In this document: positions 9,101-17,987 of the stretch, piece after piece | How the letters are laid out: each line of letters begins with the position of its first letter | How positions within the stretch are numbered: position 1 is the first letter of the stretch | Assembly: GCF_025370105.1 (NCBI RefSeq) | Contig: NZ_JANQBK010000019.1 | Coordinates: 1-64,000 of the forward strand | Length of the DNA: 64,000 bases | Direction: 5' to 3' | From: Sphingomonas hylomeconis | Lineage (GTDB): Bacteria > Pseudomonadota > Alphaproteobacteria > Sphingomonadales > Sphingomonadaceae | Position numbers and translations under genes: made by a program | Notes under the pieces: generated by a model | Database searches by the model: none | What the model was told of the DNA's origin: nothing | The model's input: only the letters and a program-made list of their open reading frames with translations

Positions 9101-9730
9101 CCGCTCAACGACGGGTGCCTGCGCGGCGTGACGATCCGCGTACCCGAAGGCTCGATGCTCAACCCGCGCTTCCCGGCGGCGGTGGTGGCGGGCAATGTCG
9201 AGACCAGCCAGGTCGTCACCGACGCTTTGTTCGGCGCGCTCGGCGCGATGGCGGCGAGCCAGGGCACGATGAACAACTTCACCTTCGGCGACGATACCTA
9301 TCAATATTACGAGACGATCGCCGGCGGATCGGGCGCCGGGCCGATGTATGACGGGACGCCGGTGATCCAGACGCACATGACCAACAGCCGGCTGACCGAT
9401 CCCGAGATCTTCGAGACGTGCTTTCCGGTGCTGCTCGAGGAATTCTCGATTCGGCGCGGTTCGGGCGGGACGGGCGCGCACCGGGGCGGCGCCGGCGGCA
9501 CGCGGCGGGTGCGTTTCCTGGCTGAGATGACCGCCTGTATTCTCGCCAATCGGCGCCGCGTGCCGCCGTTCGGGCTCGACGGCGGAGCGGACGGCGAGGC
9601 CGGCGCGACGCGCGTCGAACGCGCCGACGGCGCGATCGAACGGCTCGGCTCGACCGCCAAGGTGGACATGCAGGCCGGCGACGTGTTCGTCATCGACACG
9701 CCCGGCGGCGGCGGATTCGGAGAGGCCTGA
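6191..9730 (+). CDS. 5-oxoprolinase (ATP-hydrolysing), fused HyuA-HyuB
   Basis: This probably opens 5-oxo-L-proline (pyroglutamate) to glutamate with ATP. The protein is 1179 residues. The HyuA part (about 1-640) has [12 protein letters not shown] near the start, [15 protein letters not shown] near residue 272, and [18 protein letters not shown] near 430, the ATPase-fold motifs. The HyuB part (about 665-1179) begins [20 protein letters not shown] and contains [14 protein letters not shown]. The open frame extends far upstream, but [12 protein letters not shown] is the usual N-terminus. It is slightly shorter than eukaryotic 5-oxoprolinase. A hydantoinase-type activity on another cyclic amide cannot be excluded. 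It overlaps the DUF969 gene by one base. Confidence 0.88.
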   Translation: MAPWQFWIDRGGTFTDVVARTPDGETVTVKLLSEDPERYADAAVEAIRRLTGGRDVPLELRIGTTIATNALLERKGEPTLLAITRGFGDALVIGHQERADIFARDLTRPAPLFARVVEIDERTAADGRVMAPLDRGAAYAGLQDAYDRGLRSIAIVLMHGYRFADHETALAELAAQIGFEQISVSHRVAPLIKLIGRGDTTLVDAYLSPVLDRYVEGLSAALGQSALFMQSSGGLVDGAHFRGKDAILSGPAGGIVGMAATAREAGFDRVIGFDMGGTSTDVSHYAGSYERDTETLIAGARIRAPMLRIHTVAAGGGSICRFDGQRLLVGPESAGAVPGPACYRRGGPLTVTDCNVMLGKLRPDFFPALFGAGGDQPLDRAAVTARFADLPLDAQDAAEGFVAVAVANMANAIRKISVARGHDVTRYTLACFGGAGGQHACLVADALGMDRVMIHPLAGVLSAYGMGLADRRVLREKTLGVGIDARETVSAAIEALARAAGDDLAAQGIDRGSIVVERRVHLRRGQTEHTIELDWADTPAMVAAFDAAHVAQFGFASTQPLIVDRLVAEAIAASASAQTKLIDRAGAAAAAMAVVPVHMAGAWHDTPVWARDGLPAGHRLDGPALIIDPVSTTVVEPDWGARVDTIGNLILERRSARRAASIGTASDPTRLAIFAGLFMSIAEEMGAALQRSAASVNIRERLDFSCALFDASGNLVANAPHIPVHLGSMGESIRTIITARGGNADGRGIRRGDAYALNAPYRGGTHLPDITVIMPVFAEDSDTPDWFVAARGHHADVGGITPGSMPPDSVSVEQEGVLLDDVLVVDEGRFLDAELRALFAGGAYPARNIDQNITDLAAQLAACTRGAAGLARIVGEYGADVVSAYMEHVQANADAAVRRLIARLDDGAFAYEMDDGAVVRVAVRVDRAAGTMTIDFAGTSAQRPNNFNAPVSIVRAAVLYVMRVLVDEEVPLNDGCLRGVTIRVPEGSMLNPRFPAAVVAGNVETSQVVTDALFGALGAMAASQGTMNNFTFGDDTYQYYETIAGGSGAGPMYDGTPVIQTHMTNSRLTDPEIFETCFPVLLEEFSIRRGSGGTGAHRGGAGGTRRVRFLAEMTACILANRRRVPPFGLDGGADGEAGATRVERADGAIERLGSTAKVDMQAGDVFVIDTPGGGGFGEA

Positions 9731-10383
9731 TGCTCGTTCTTGCCGGTATCGCCGTCATCGTCGCGGGCTTCCTGCTGCGCTTCAACCCGCTGCTGGTGGT
9801 CGCCGTCTCGGCGCTGGTCACCGGGCTGGCGGCCGGGCTGGATCCGCTCGCCATCCTCGCCGCGTTCGGCAAGGCGTTCAACGCCAACCGCTATGTCAGC
9901 GCGATCTACATCGTGCTGCCGGTGATCGGTCTGCTCGAACGGCACGGGCTGCAGGAACGCGCGCGCGGCACGATCGCCGCGCTGAAGGGGGCCACGGTCG
10001 GGCGGCTGCTGATCGGCTATCTGCTGTTCCGCCAGATCACCGCCGCGCTCGGCCTGACCTCGATCGCCGGGCCGGCGCAGAGCGTGCGCCCGCTGGTCGC
10101 GCCGATGGCGCAGGCGGCGGCGGAGCGGCAGGGCGTGCCGCCCGGCGGCGATGCGATCCCGGCGATGGCGGCGGCGACCGACAATATCGGGCTGTTCTTC
10201 GGCGAGGACATCTTCATCGCGATCGGATCGATCCTGCTGATGAAGGGCGTGCTGGAAGGCTATGGCATCACGATCCAGCCGCTGCATTTGTCGCTCTGGG
10301 CGATCCCGACCGCGATCGCCGCGTTGCTGATCCATGGCGGGCGGCTGTGGTGGCTCGATCGCCGGCTGGCGCGCAGCGCATGA
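9730..10383 (+). CDS. DUF969 family membrane protein
   Basis: The product has 217 residues, very hydrophobic, with about five to six membrane segments; the most conserved stretch includes AATDNIGLFFGEDIFIAIGS. DUF969 and DUF979 proteins occur as adjacent pairs and resemble the two halves of a carboxylate permease. The start overlaps the 5-oxoprolinase stop (TGATG) and its stop overlaps the DUF979 start (ATGA), so the genes are translated as a unit. The context suggests one half of a pyroglutamate or pyroglutamyl-peptide transporter; this is inference, as the family has no firm assigned function. Confidence 0.88.
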   Translation: MLVLAGIAVIVAGFLLRFNPLLVVAVSALVTGLAAGLDPLAILAAFGKAFNANRYVSAIYIVLPVIGLLERHGLQERARGTIAALKGATVGRLLIGYLLFRQITAALGLTSIAGPAQSVRPLVAPMAQAAAERQGVPPGGDAIPAMAAATDNIGLFFGEDIFIAIGSILLMKGVLEGYGITIQPLHLSLWAIPTAIAALLIHGGRLWWLDRRLARSA

Positions 10384-11321
10384 TCGGCACCAACTTCATC
10401 TACGCCGTCGCCGGGCTGATGTTCGCAGGCTTCGCTGTGCTCAGCGCAATCGATCGCGACAATCCCAAACGCTTCGGCAATGCCGGCTTCTACGCGTTGC
10501 TCGGCGTCAGTTTCCTGTTCGGCGACCGGATCGGCGATATCGGCAACGGCGTGCTCGTGCTGGGCCTGGTCGCGATTGCCGGGACCGGCGCGATGGGTCG
10601 CGGCGCGCGGGGCACCACCGGGCCGGTCGAGCGCCAGGCCGAGGCGACTGCGCGCGGCAACCGGTTGTTCCTGCCCGCCCTGGTCATCCCGGCGACGGCC
10701 TTGCTCGGCACGCTGGCGTTCACGGCGGTGCCGGCGCTGGTCGATCCCAAGCAGATCACGCTCGTCGCGCTGACCTGCGGCGTGATCCTCGCGCTGGGGA
10801 TCGGCTATGCCTGGTTCCGGCCGCGCCCCGCCACGCCGTTTGCCGAGGGGCTGCGGCTGATGGACAGCGTGGGGTGGGCGGCGGTGCTGCCGCAGATGCT
10901 GGCCAGCCTCGGCGCGGTGTTCGCGCTCGCCGGCGTCGGGCAGGTGGTGGGCGGCATTGCCGGCGCGGCGATCCCCGACGGCAGCCTGATCGGCGCGGTC
11001 CTGGTCTATGCGCTGGGCATGGCGGCGTTCACGATGGTGATGGGCAACGCCTTCGCCGCCTTCCCGGTGATGTTCGCCGCGGTCGCGATGCCGCTGCTGA
11101 TCGGGCGCTATGGCGGCGATCCGGCGGTGATCGCGGCGATCGGCATGCTCGCCGGATTCTGCGGCACGCTGATGACGCCGATGGCGGCGAACTTCAATCT
11201 CGTGCCCGCCGCCTTGCTCGATCTCAAGGACAAGAGCGCGGTGATCCGCGCGCAGGTGCCGACCGCCTTGCCGCTGCTCGCCGTCAATATCGTCTTGCTC
11301 TACTGGCTGGGATTCCGCTGA
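10380..11321 (+). CDS. DUF979 family membrane protein
   Basis: The product has 313 residues with about eight to nine membrane segments, starting MIGTNFIYAVAGLMFAGFA. LMTPMAANFNLVPAALL near residue 265 is a conserved family stretch. It is the partner of DUF969. The start is the ATG overlapping the DUF969 stop; longer versions of the frame run into DUF969. Its stop overlaps the DUF2891 start (TGATG). It is probably the second subunit of the transporter proposed for this operon. Confidence 0.88.
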   Translation: MIGTNFIYAVAGLMFAGFAVLSAIDRDNPKRFGNAGFYALLGVSFLFGDRIGDIGNGVLVLGLVAIAGTGAMGRGARGTTGPVERQAEATARGNRLFLPALVIPATALLGTLAFTAVPALVDPKQITLVALTCGVILALGIGYAWFRPRPATPFAEGLRLMDSVGWAAVLPQMLASLGAVFALAGVGQVVGGIAGAAIPDGSLIGAVLVYALGMAAFTMVMGNAFAAFPVMFAAVAMPLLIGRYGGDPAVIAAIGMLAGFCGTLMTPMAANFNLVPAALLDLKDKSAVIRAQVPTALPLLAVNIVLLYWLGFR

Positions 11322-12295
11322 TGCTCGATGCCGATACCGCCGCGCGCTTCGCGCAACTCACGCTCGGGCATTTGACGCGCGAATGGCCATACAAGCTCGA
11401 TCAGATCCTCACCGGCCCGGACGATCTCGCGCGCCCCAGCACGCTGCATCCAATCTTCCACGGCAGTTTCGACTGGCACAGTTGCGTGCATGGCTGGTGG
11501 CAGGTGATGCGGCTGGCGCGGCTGTTCCCGGAAATGGCCGCGACGCCGGCGATCGAGGCGCTGGCGGATCGCATGCTGGTGGCGGACCGGGTGGCGGGGG
11601 AACTGGCCTATCTCGACCGGCCGATGACCGGCGGGTTCGAGCGGCCGTACGGCTGGGGCTGGCTGCTGGCGCTGCACGATGAACTGGCGCTGCGCCCCGA
11701 TCGGCCCTGGGCGACGGCGCTGGAGCCGCTCGCGCGGGCCTTTGCCCAGCGCTTCGCCGCCTATCTGCCCAAGCTTGCCTATCCGGTGCGCAGCGGCAAG
11801 CACGACAGCACCGCGTTCGCGCTGATCCATGCGCTGCGCTGGGCGCGCACGCACGATGCGGTGCTGGCGGGGCTGATCGAGGCGCGATCGCAGGGCTGGT
11901 TCGGCGCGGACCGCGATGCGCGCCCGTGGGAGCCGAGCGGCGAGGATTTCCTCTCCGCCACCCTGTGCGAGGCGGTGTTGATGCAGGACGTGCTGGGGAC
12001 GGCATTCGCGCCCTGGCTTGCCGCGTTCATGCCGGATCCCAGCGGCCCGTCGATCGCCTGCCTGCGCACCCCCGCCACGGTTTCGGATCGCAGCGACGGA
12101 CGGCTCGCGCATCTCGACGGGCTGAACCTGGCGCGCGCCTGGTGCTGGCGCAGCCTCGCGGGCGACCTGCCCGATCCCGCCGCTGCCCGCGCCACCGCCG
12201 ACGCGCATCTTGCCGCCGCGCTGCCGCATCTCGCCGACGATTATATGGGCGAGCACTGGCTGGCGACGTTCGCGCTGCTCGCGATCACCGCCTGA
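11321..12295 (+). CDS. DUF2891 family protein
   Basis: The product has 324 residues, soluble, with no signal peptide. It carries the family pattern HPIFHGSFDWHSCVHGWW near residues 43-60, rich in His and aromatic residues, and GYGWGWLLALHDEL-like and KHDSTAFAL segments further on. This suggests an alpha/alpha-barrel enzyme with a possible metal or ligand site. No activity is established. It is the last gene of the four-gene operon and overlaps DUF979 by one base, so it likely acts on a pyroglutamate-related compound. Confidence 0.88.
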   Translation: MLDADTAARFAQLTLGHLTREWPYKLDQILTGPDDLARPSTLHPIFHGSFDWHSCVHGWWQVMRLARLFPEMAATPAIEALADRMLVADRVAGELAYLDRPMTGGFERPYGWGWLLALHDELALRPDRPWATALEPLARAFAQRFAAYLPKLAYPVRSGKHDSTAFALIHALRWARTHDAVLAGLIEARSQGWFGADRDARPWEPSGEDFLSATLCEAVLMQDVLGTAFAPWLAAFMPDPSGPSIACLRTPATVSDRSDGRLAHLDGLNLARAWCWRSLAGDLPDPAAARATADAHLAAALPHLADDYMGEHWLATFALLAITA

Positions 12296-12343
12296 GGAAA
12301 GGCGGGGGCGTCAGGCGCGGACCTTCTGGCCCGTCCGGACGGC

Positions 12344-13306
12344 CTATCTGGCCGGCTGCAACATGCCGTGCATGTCGAGCCAGCGGACGAAGGCGTCGAA
12401 CCAGCCGGTGCTGGTGGTATCCTTGCGATACATGCCGAAGCCGTGCCCGCCCTGTTCGTAGAGGTGGAACTCCACCGGGCGCCCGGCGGCTTTCCAGGCG
12501 TCGATGAGGCCAAAGCCGCTATGCGCGAAAAAGGGATCGTCGGCTGCCAGGGCGACGAACAGCGGCGGGGCGTTTGCCGGGACCGTGACGCGGTCGAGCG
12601 GACCGTAGATATCTGCGATGAAGGCCGGTCTGGCATCCTGGCCCGCCAGGGTGGTCGCCATGGTCAGCATCGCGCCGGCGGAAAACCCGATCATGCCGAT
12701 GCGGTTCGGATCGACGTGCCATTCGGCCGCGCGGCGGCGGATGAGCGCGAACGCAGCGCGCGAATCGGTGATCTGCCGCGCGAGGTCCGCCATAATCGCG
12801 TCCATAACGGGCCGCGGCGGGCGCGCGGCGGTCGTCGAGAACATTTCCGCCATCGAGCGCTCGAAGCCCGGCATGTCGCGCGGGGTCTGCTTCAGACGGT
12901 ATTTCAGCACGAACGCGGCGACCCCCTTGGCCGCCAGCGCCCTGGCCACGTCCCAGCCTTCATTCTCCATCGACAGCGTGCGGAAGCCGCCGCCGGGGGC
13001 GACGATCACCGCCGTCCCGCTGGCCCTGGCCGGATCGGGCAGGAAGGGCGTCACCGTGGCGACGACGACGTTGCGCGCGAACAGGCTGCCATATTGGCGG
13101 TGCCAGGATTCGGGCGCCGCCGCACCGGCCAGCGTGCCGGTGCCGAGCGCGATCGCGGTCGGTTGCGCCGGGGTCGCAATCGGGGTCATGGCATCGTCCC
13201 GCGCCTGTGCCGGCACAGACAAAGCGAACGCCACGGCCAGACCGCTTCTGGCGATGAAGGCGGACAACAGCCTGTGGGTCGGGATTTTCGTGCGCCGTTC
13301 CATCAT
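12344..13306 (-). CDS. Secreted alpha/beta hydrolase (carbohydrate esterase-like)
   Basis: The product has 320 residues with an N-terminal signal sequence ending near VPAQA. The alpha/beta-hydrolase fold is shown by VIVAPGGGF (oxyanion loop), GFSAGAM (nucleophile Ser near residue 207), AADDPFF (acid) and GGHGFGM (catalytic His near 290). It resembles acetyl-xylan or feruloyl esterase-type BD-FAE proteins. AGGGAG lies upstream of two adjacent ATGs; 13306 was taken. It follows the GH9 gene by only 20 bases and is probably co-transcribed, so removal of acyl groups from plant polysaccharide is the likely role. Confidence 0.85.
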   Translation of the reverse strand: MMERRTKIPTHRLLSAFIARSGLAVAFALSVPAQARDDAMTPIATPAQPTAIALGTGTLAGAAAPESWHRQYGSLFARNVVVATVTPFLPDPARASGTAVIVAPGGGFRTLSMENEGWDVARALAAKGVAAFVLKYRLKQTPRDMPGFERSMAEMFSTTAARPPRPVMDAIMADLARQITDSRAAFALIRRRAAEWHVDPNRIGMIGFSAGAMLTMATTLAGQDARPAFIADIYGPLDRVTVPANAPPLFVALAADDPFFAHSGFGLIDAWKAAGRPVEFHLYEQGGHGFGMYRKDTTSTGWFDAFVRWLDMHGMLQPAR

Positions 13307-13326
13307 CGTCACTCCCTCTCGTGTTT

Positions 13327-15858
13327 TCAGCGGATGGTCACTTTTGCGGCGTCGCGCGCGAGCCGGGTGCCGGCATTGGCCAGCGCGATGTACATGGCGC
13401 CCTCCGGGACGACATATTCGTTCTCGCCCCAGAAGAACGGCCAGTCGTCGCGGGCTTCGGGATAATCGGGCTTGAGCAGCAGCACGCCGGGCACGACGCC
13501 GCCGGGGATGAAGGAGAAGTCCGCGCGGTTGCTGCCATAGGCGACTTCCTTGGACACGGCGCCGACGCCGGAGACGAAGGAGCGATCCGAGGCCGGATGA
13601 TGCCCGTGCAGAAAGTCGAGCGCGCGGAAGACGGGCGCCGCATCGACCAGATCGGGAAAGGCCCGGTTGAGCGCGAAGGCGGTGAGGCCGAAGTTCAGCA
13701 CCGCGCCGCTGCCTGCCCAGCCGCCGCTGGTGATCGGCACGCCGAACGGATTGGCGCGCATTGCCGCGCGCGCGGTGGCCGCCCATGCCCGCGCACTCGG
13801 CTCGAGCTGGCTGCGGTAGCTTGGCGGCATGTAGGGAATGGCTTTCGCCATGACCGTCGCCATGGACGCGAAGCTGCCGAGCATCGCCGGGGTGAGCGCC
13901 TGGACCCGATCGGCATAGCGTTGGTCGCCGGTCGCGGCGAGCAGTTCGACGGCGGCGGTGAACTCCTCCATTTCGAGCGGACCGCCGGTCGTGTTGCCGT
14001 GGTTGAACAGGTCGGGCGCATGGCCGTGTTCGTCGGCCCAGATCTTCACGGCGAGATCCAGGCAGCGCCTGGCGAAGACGGGGTCACGGTCCTTCCAGGC
14101 GCGAAAGGTGGCGGCAAGCGCGGCGGCCGATCCGTAATCGAGCGCGGAGGCCTTGCTGGTGAAGGCCCAGCGATCGTCCGGCGTGCCGCTGCGGCTGCCC
14201 CTGCTGTCGTCGGCGCGCTCATACGGCTTCAGACGGGGATCGTAGACCAGCCCGTCGGTCTTGCTCGCCGCGTCGCCGAGATGCGTGTACTGGCCGACAT
14301 CGGGCTCGACGATGCCGTGAATGGCATGGCCGACCGCATCGTGCTGCGCGAGCAGCTGCAGGCTGCCGTGGCGGATCTGCTGCAGGATGTCGGGCGTGCC
14401 GTCGGGCAGATGCATCTCGACCCGCCGCGCCGGCCAGTCGACCGACACGGTATCGCGATCGATCCCGAACGTTTCCCATGTGTCGACGAGCTGTCGCACG
14501 ACCTGGTACTGGGTCTGGGTACGGATGTCGAAATCGCCCGCGTCGAGCCAGCCGCCGACCGCCAGCCCGGGAATATGGTCGCCGGGCTTGAACGGCGTGT
14601 CGGTGGTGGGGCCCTGGCGGTACAGATCGATATGCTCGTGGTTGAGCGGCGCCTGGCGGGCATCGTCGCGGTGCGAATCGCCATGCCACACGCGGTACGC
14701 CTCGTTCACCGCGACATGATCCATGGCGATCGGGAAATAGACGTCGTTGGTCAGGTTCCAGACGGTCTGCAGCACGCCGGGCGCAATCGGGAAGGGCGCG
14801 GTTCTGATGCCGCCATAGTCGATCGCGTAGGTGCCGGGCGCGGTCACCGTGCTGAAATCGAGCTGCACGTAGCGGTAGCGCAGGTAATTGCCCCAGGCGC
14901 GCGCCAGGGCGGTGGCGACCGGCGCGAACCGGCCCGCATCGTCCAGCTTGAGCAGGCGCGGCTGCAGCGCGCGGCGGTCGTCGCGATCGAGCTCGATCGT
15001 CGCGACCTTCGCGCCGGTCGGCGTGTAGCCGATCTGGGAATGGCCGATCACCGGCGGCCGGAGCCAGCCGGGCATGCTGTGCGCGTCGAGCGTCCATTCG
15101 AGCACGCGGCCGGTGCGCCCGGCGGGCAACAGCTGGCGGACCACGAACCAGCCATTCTGCGCCTGATTGCGCCCGTCGAACAGCGCGAGGCTGCCGTCCC
15201 GCGTGGCGATGCCGACGCGGCGCGCGGGATCCTCGGGTGCCAGCAACAGGCGGCGCCCGGTGGCGAACGGCAGCGGCTCGGCGCCCGGGCCGTCGCTGCG
15301 CCCGCTCGCCGCATTGCGCGCGGCCGTGCGCTGCATCGCATCGGCCGGATAGCGGGGAAACAGCGCGGGGCGGCCGTCCGCCACATAGCTGTGGTGGAAA
15401 TAGGCCGAGGGCACGAATTCCAGGTTCAGCCCTGCCTTGCCGACCTGCGCGGCGGGGAGCGGCCGATCCAGCAATACCGACAGCACGACCGATCCGCCGC
15501 GCCGCTCCGCGCGCACCGTGTATTGGAAGTCGGGATATTGCATCACCGCTTCGATCACGCCGGTAGCCTTGTCGACATGGCGGCGGACAAAGGCGGCGGC
15601 GGGATCCCATTGCCCTGGGGTGGCGGCCAGGCGGACATCGCCGTTGGTGGCCGTGCGCACGCCCTGCTGGATGAGCTCGACGCCGCTGATCTTGGCATCG
15701 GCGAAGAGGCCTTCGTTGATGTTCGAAAAGACCAGCCAGTTGACGCCCGGCGCCTCGAAATAGTCGGCGCGATCGAGACGCAGCGTGGTCTGCGCCGTGG
15801 CCGGCATCGCCGATGCCATGAGCATGGCCGCGAGCAGGGCCTGGCGAGGTATGGGCAT
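13327..15858 (-). CDS. Glycoside hydrolase family 9 protein (cellulase/endoglucanase type)
   Basis: The product has 843 residues with a signal peptide (LLAAMLMASAMPATAQ). An N-terminal region of about 320 residues, including an Ig-like CelD-type domain, precedes the (alpha/alpha)6 GH9 domain. GGWLDAGDFD near residue 437 carries the catalytic base Asp pair, and GENEYVVPEGAM near residue 805 the probable acid Glu. The start at 15858 is preferred to the ATG five codons upstream because AGAGGA lies just ahead of it. It likely cleaves beta-glucans. It is paired with the esterase, and a LacI-type operator lies 27 bases upstream. Confidence 0.88.
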   Translation of the reverse strand: MPIPRQALLAAMLMASAMPATAQTTLRLDRADYFEAPGVNWLVFSNINEGLFADAKISGVELIQQGVRTATNGDVRLAATPGQWDPAAAFVRRHVDKATGVIEAVMQYPDFQYTVRAERRGGSVVLSVLLDRPLPAAQVGKAGLNLEFVPSAYFHHSYVADGRPALFPRYPADAMQRTAARNAASGRSDGPGAEPLPFATGRRLLLAPEDPARRVGIATRDGSLALFDGRNQAQNGWFVVRQLLPAGRTGRVLEWTLDAHSMPGWLRPPVIGHSQIGYTPTGAKVATIELDRDDRRALQPRLLKLDDAGRFAPVATALARAWGNYLRYRYVQLDFSTVTAPGTYAIDYGGIRTAPFPIAPGVLQTVWNLTNDVYFPIAMDHVAVNEAYRVWHGDSHRDDARQAPLNHEHIDLYRQGPTTDTPFKPGDHIPGLAVGGWLDAGDFDIRTQTQYQVVRQLVDTWETFGIDRDTVSVDWPARRVEMHLPDGTPDILQQIRHGSLQLLAQHDAVGHAIHGIVEPDVGQYTHLGDAASKTDGLVYDPRLKPYERADDSRGSRSGTPDDRWAFTSKASALDYGSAAALAATFRAWKDRDPVFARRCLDLAVKIWADEHGHAPDLFNHGNTTGGPLEMEEFTAAVELLAATGDQRYADRVQALTPAMLGSFASMATVMAKAIPYMPPSYRSQLEPSARAWAATARAAMRANPFGVPITSGGWAGSGAVLNFGLTAFALNRAFPDLVDAAPVFRALDFLHGHHPASDRSFVSGVGAVSKEVAYGSNRADFSFIPGGVVPGVLLLKPDYPEARDDWPFFWGENEYVVPEGAMYIALANAGTRLARDAAKVTIR

Positions 15859-15884
15859 CGGCAATCCTCTCATTTTTCTCTTAT

Positions 15885-15898
15885 TGAGAGCGCTACCA
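15885..15898 (-). promoter_or_regulatory. LacI-family operator-like palindrome upstream of the GH9 gene
   Basis: On the gene strand this reads TGGTAGCGCTCTCA, a near-palindrome around AGCGCT. It closely resembles the TGGTAGCGCTACCA type operator bound by LacI-family sugar repressors such as Caulobacter XylR. It sits 27 bases before the GH9 start, where it could block transcription. No regulator gene is nearby. Confidence 0.6.
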
Positions 15899-16017
15899 TA
15901 AAGAATCGGCGATGCTTGGCAATATGACCCTGCCGCGTGACCTTATGGGAGGCGAGGCCGCCGGAGCGCTTGCGTGTGGCGGTCGATGATGGCCGCTAAC
16001 ATGGCCCCGCGTGGTGC

Positions 16018-17475
16018 TCAGGCCGCGTCGGCCGCCTGCGTCGTCCAGCCGAGCCGCGGGATGGTGATCGAGCGCTTGCCGGCGAGATCGATCCGCGTGA
16101 CGAACATGTTGCGGCCCTCGATATAGCTCATCACGCGGCGCGCGCGTCCGAGCGAGCTGGTGCCGTAGATCCGCGCCACGTCCTGATCGGTCGGGCACAG
16201 TTCGCCGTCGCGCGCGGCGCGGGCGATCAGCAGGAAGGCGCCGAGCATGTCGTCCGGCAGATCCTGCGCGATCTCGATCACCGGCGCCCATTCGTCGTCG
16301 AGCCCGTCGAAGATGCCGGCGCGCGCCGCCGCCAGCCGCCGCGCGAAGGCGGAAAGATCGAGCGGTGCGCGGGCCACGCCGACCATGCGGCAGCGCACCT
16401 GGAAATCCTGGAACAGCACCGCGGCCGAGCGCGTCGCCGCCTCGTCGTCGGCGACGATCGCGCGCAGCACATCGGCCACGACCTGCTCGGCATCGATCTC
16501 GGGCTGGTCGGGCAGCGTGGAGGGGGTGGGGGCAGGGGGCGTGTCCTCGGCCATGTCGCCCAGCACCTGTTCGACCGGGGCCGGCTTCGGCGCGCGTGCA
16601 GGCATGACGAACTGCGGCTGCTCCGCCTCGGCCGCCAGCATGTTCTGCATATCGCGGCCGGCCGAGTTGGGCAGCGGGGTGAGGATCGGGCTGCCGCTGC
16701 GTGCGGAAGTTTCGACCGCGCCGATGCGGATCGCGACCGGGCGGCGCGACACGGCCGGGCCGAGCGCCAGGAAGGTGCCGCGCGCGAGATCGCGGATCGC
16801 CTCGGCCTGGCGCCGCTCCATGCCGAGCAGGTCGGCCGCGCGCGCCATGTCGATATCGAGGAAGGTGCGGCCCATCAGGAAGTTCGAGGCTTCGGCGGCG
16901 ACGTTCTTGGCCAGTTTGGCCAGCCGCTGCGTGGCGATGACGCCGGCCAGGCCGCGCTTGCGCCCACGGCACATGAGATTGGTCATCGCCGCGAGCGAGG
17001 CCTTGCGGACGTCCTCCGCGACGTCGCCGCCGACCGACGGCGCGAACACCTGCGCCTCGTCGACGATCACCAATGCGGGATACCAATGTTCGCGCGGCGC
17101 ATCGAACAGCGCGCCCAGGAAGGCCGCGGCACAGCGCATCTGCCCCTCGGCATCCAGCCCTTCCAGATCGAGCACGACCGAGGCGCGCGCCTCGCGGCAG
17201 CGCACGGCGAAGCGCACGATCTCGACCACCGAATAATTCACCGCCTCGACCACGACATGGCCGTACGGCCCGGCGAGCGTGACGAAATCGCCTTCGGGGT
17301 CAATGATGATCTGCTGGACATGGCCGGCGCTCTTTTCGAGCAGCCGGCGCAGCAGATGCGATTTACCCGAGCCGGAATTGCCCTGCACCAGCAGACGGGT
17401 GGCGAGGAGTTCCTCGAGGTCCATGGACACGGGATTGCCCCCCGAATCCATCCCCATATCCACCTGTACCGTCAT
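16018..17475 (-). CDS. HerA-like (DUF87) ATPase
   Basis: The product has 485 residues. Walker A GNSGSGKS lies near residues 32-39, Walker B ALVIVDEAQVFAP near 150, and an Arg-rich RGRKRGLAGVIATQR segment follows, as in the HerA/FtsK translocase family. The C-terminal part after about residue 300 is a linker plus a probable winged-helix region. Archaeal HerA works with the nuclease NurA in end resection, but no NurA is adjacent. The start MTVQVDMG at 17475 was chosen over a frame that extends 20 codons upstream. The cellular role is unknown; related genes are common in sphingomonads. Confidence 0.82.
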   Translation of the reverse strand: MTVQVDMGMDSGGNPVSMDLEELLATRLLVQGNSGSGKSHLLRRLLEKSAGHVQQIIIDPEGDFVTLAGPYGHVVVEAVNYSVVEIVRFAVRCREARASVVLDLEGLDAEGQMRCAAAFLGALFDAPREHWYPALVIVDEAQVFAPSVGGDVAEDVRKASLAAMTNLMCRGRKRGLAGVIATQRLAKLAKNVAAEASNFLMGRTFLDIDMARAADLLGMERRQAEAIRDLARGTFLALGPAVSRRPVAIRIGAVETSARSGSPILTPLPNSAGRDMQNMLAAEAEQPQFVMPARAPKPAPVEQVLGDMAEDTPPAPTPSTLPDQPEIDAEQVVADVLRAIVADDEAATRSAAVLFQDFQVRCRMVGVARAPLDLSAFARRLAAARAGIFDGLDDEWAPVIEIAQDLPDDMLGAFLLIARAARDGELCPTDQDVARIYGTSSLGRARRVMSYIEGRNMFVTRIDLAGKRSITIPRLGWTTQAADAA

Positions 17476-17640
17476 TCGCGCTGCTGTGGCCGATGCGGGC
17501 AGGCGGGGGCAAGAGGCAAGGCGCATCGCCAGCACGCTTTGCGCCGGACGCGGCGATTAACCGTACGGCGTCCCATCGCAGTACAGCCTTAACCACCCTC
17601 GGCCTTGGCGAATTCGTAAACAGGTTGTTAACTCTGGCGT

Positions 17641-17805
17641 ATGCCCAGCCCGAGTCTCCCGCTTATCCCGCCCCGCCATCCGATCCGTGCCCGGCTGGTC
17701 CGCGCGCCGCGCGTCAAGACGGCCAATCCCGACGACAGCGATCTCAAGCTGTTCGCGCTGAGCTTCACCGCCTTCTTCATCTGCATCTACACGCTGATCT
17801 TTTGA
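17641..17805 (+). CDS. Small single-pass membrane protein
   Basis: The product has 54 residues. A basic Pro/Arg-rich N-terminus leads to DDSDLKLFALSFTAFFICIY and a C-terminal membrane helix ending LIF. The frame is closed by TGA. No good ribosome binding site is visible. The pattern of a charged DLKLFALSF motif entering a C-terminal helix looks protein-like and is similar to small sphingomonad membrane proteins, but no function can be assigned. Confidence 0.5.
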   Translation: MPSPSLPLIPPRHPIRARLVRAPRVKTANPDDSDLKLFALSFTAFFICIYTLIF

Positions 17806-17848
17806 CGCGGCATACCCGGCGCGACGAGATCCGAACTACCTGAATATT

Positions 17849-17955
17849 GTCATTCGGGACCCGACTGGGGATCCATCGTGCGGCTGAGTTCCGGACTTCG
17901 GGTGCGCGGGTAGCACTACCGGCAAAATGGATCCTGAATCGAGTTCAGGATGACG
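17849..17955. repeat. Paired inverted repeat (type A, TTCAGGATGAC)
   Basis: The right arm is a clear hairpin, TGGATCCTGAATCGAGTTCA, followed by GGATGACG. The left arm (GTCATTCGGGACC and GGATCCATCG) is a diverged inverted copy. It is the same family as 23754-23843, 46216-46358 and 58835-58968. Confidence 0.7.
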
Positions 17956-17987
17956 TACGGGGGGGGATTTGCCGGCGTCGACGGTGG

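Noticed and set aside
6023-9481. A 1152-codon open frame on the minus strand, antisense to 5-oxoprolinase
   Set aside because: It is rich in Arg, Ala, His and Asp with no domain pattern, as expected for the shadow frame of a high-G+C gene; the sense strand encodes clear HyuA/HyuB motifs.
13307-13786. N-terminal extension of the esterase frame into the GH9 gene
   Set aside because: It overlaps GH9 coding sequence in another frame; the signal peptide and ribosome binding site place the start at 13306.
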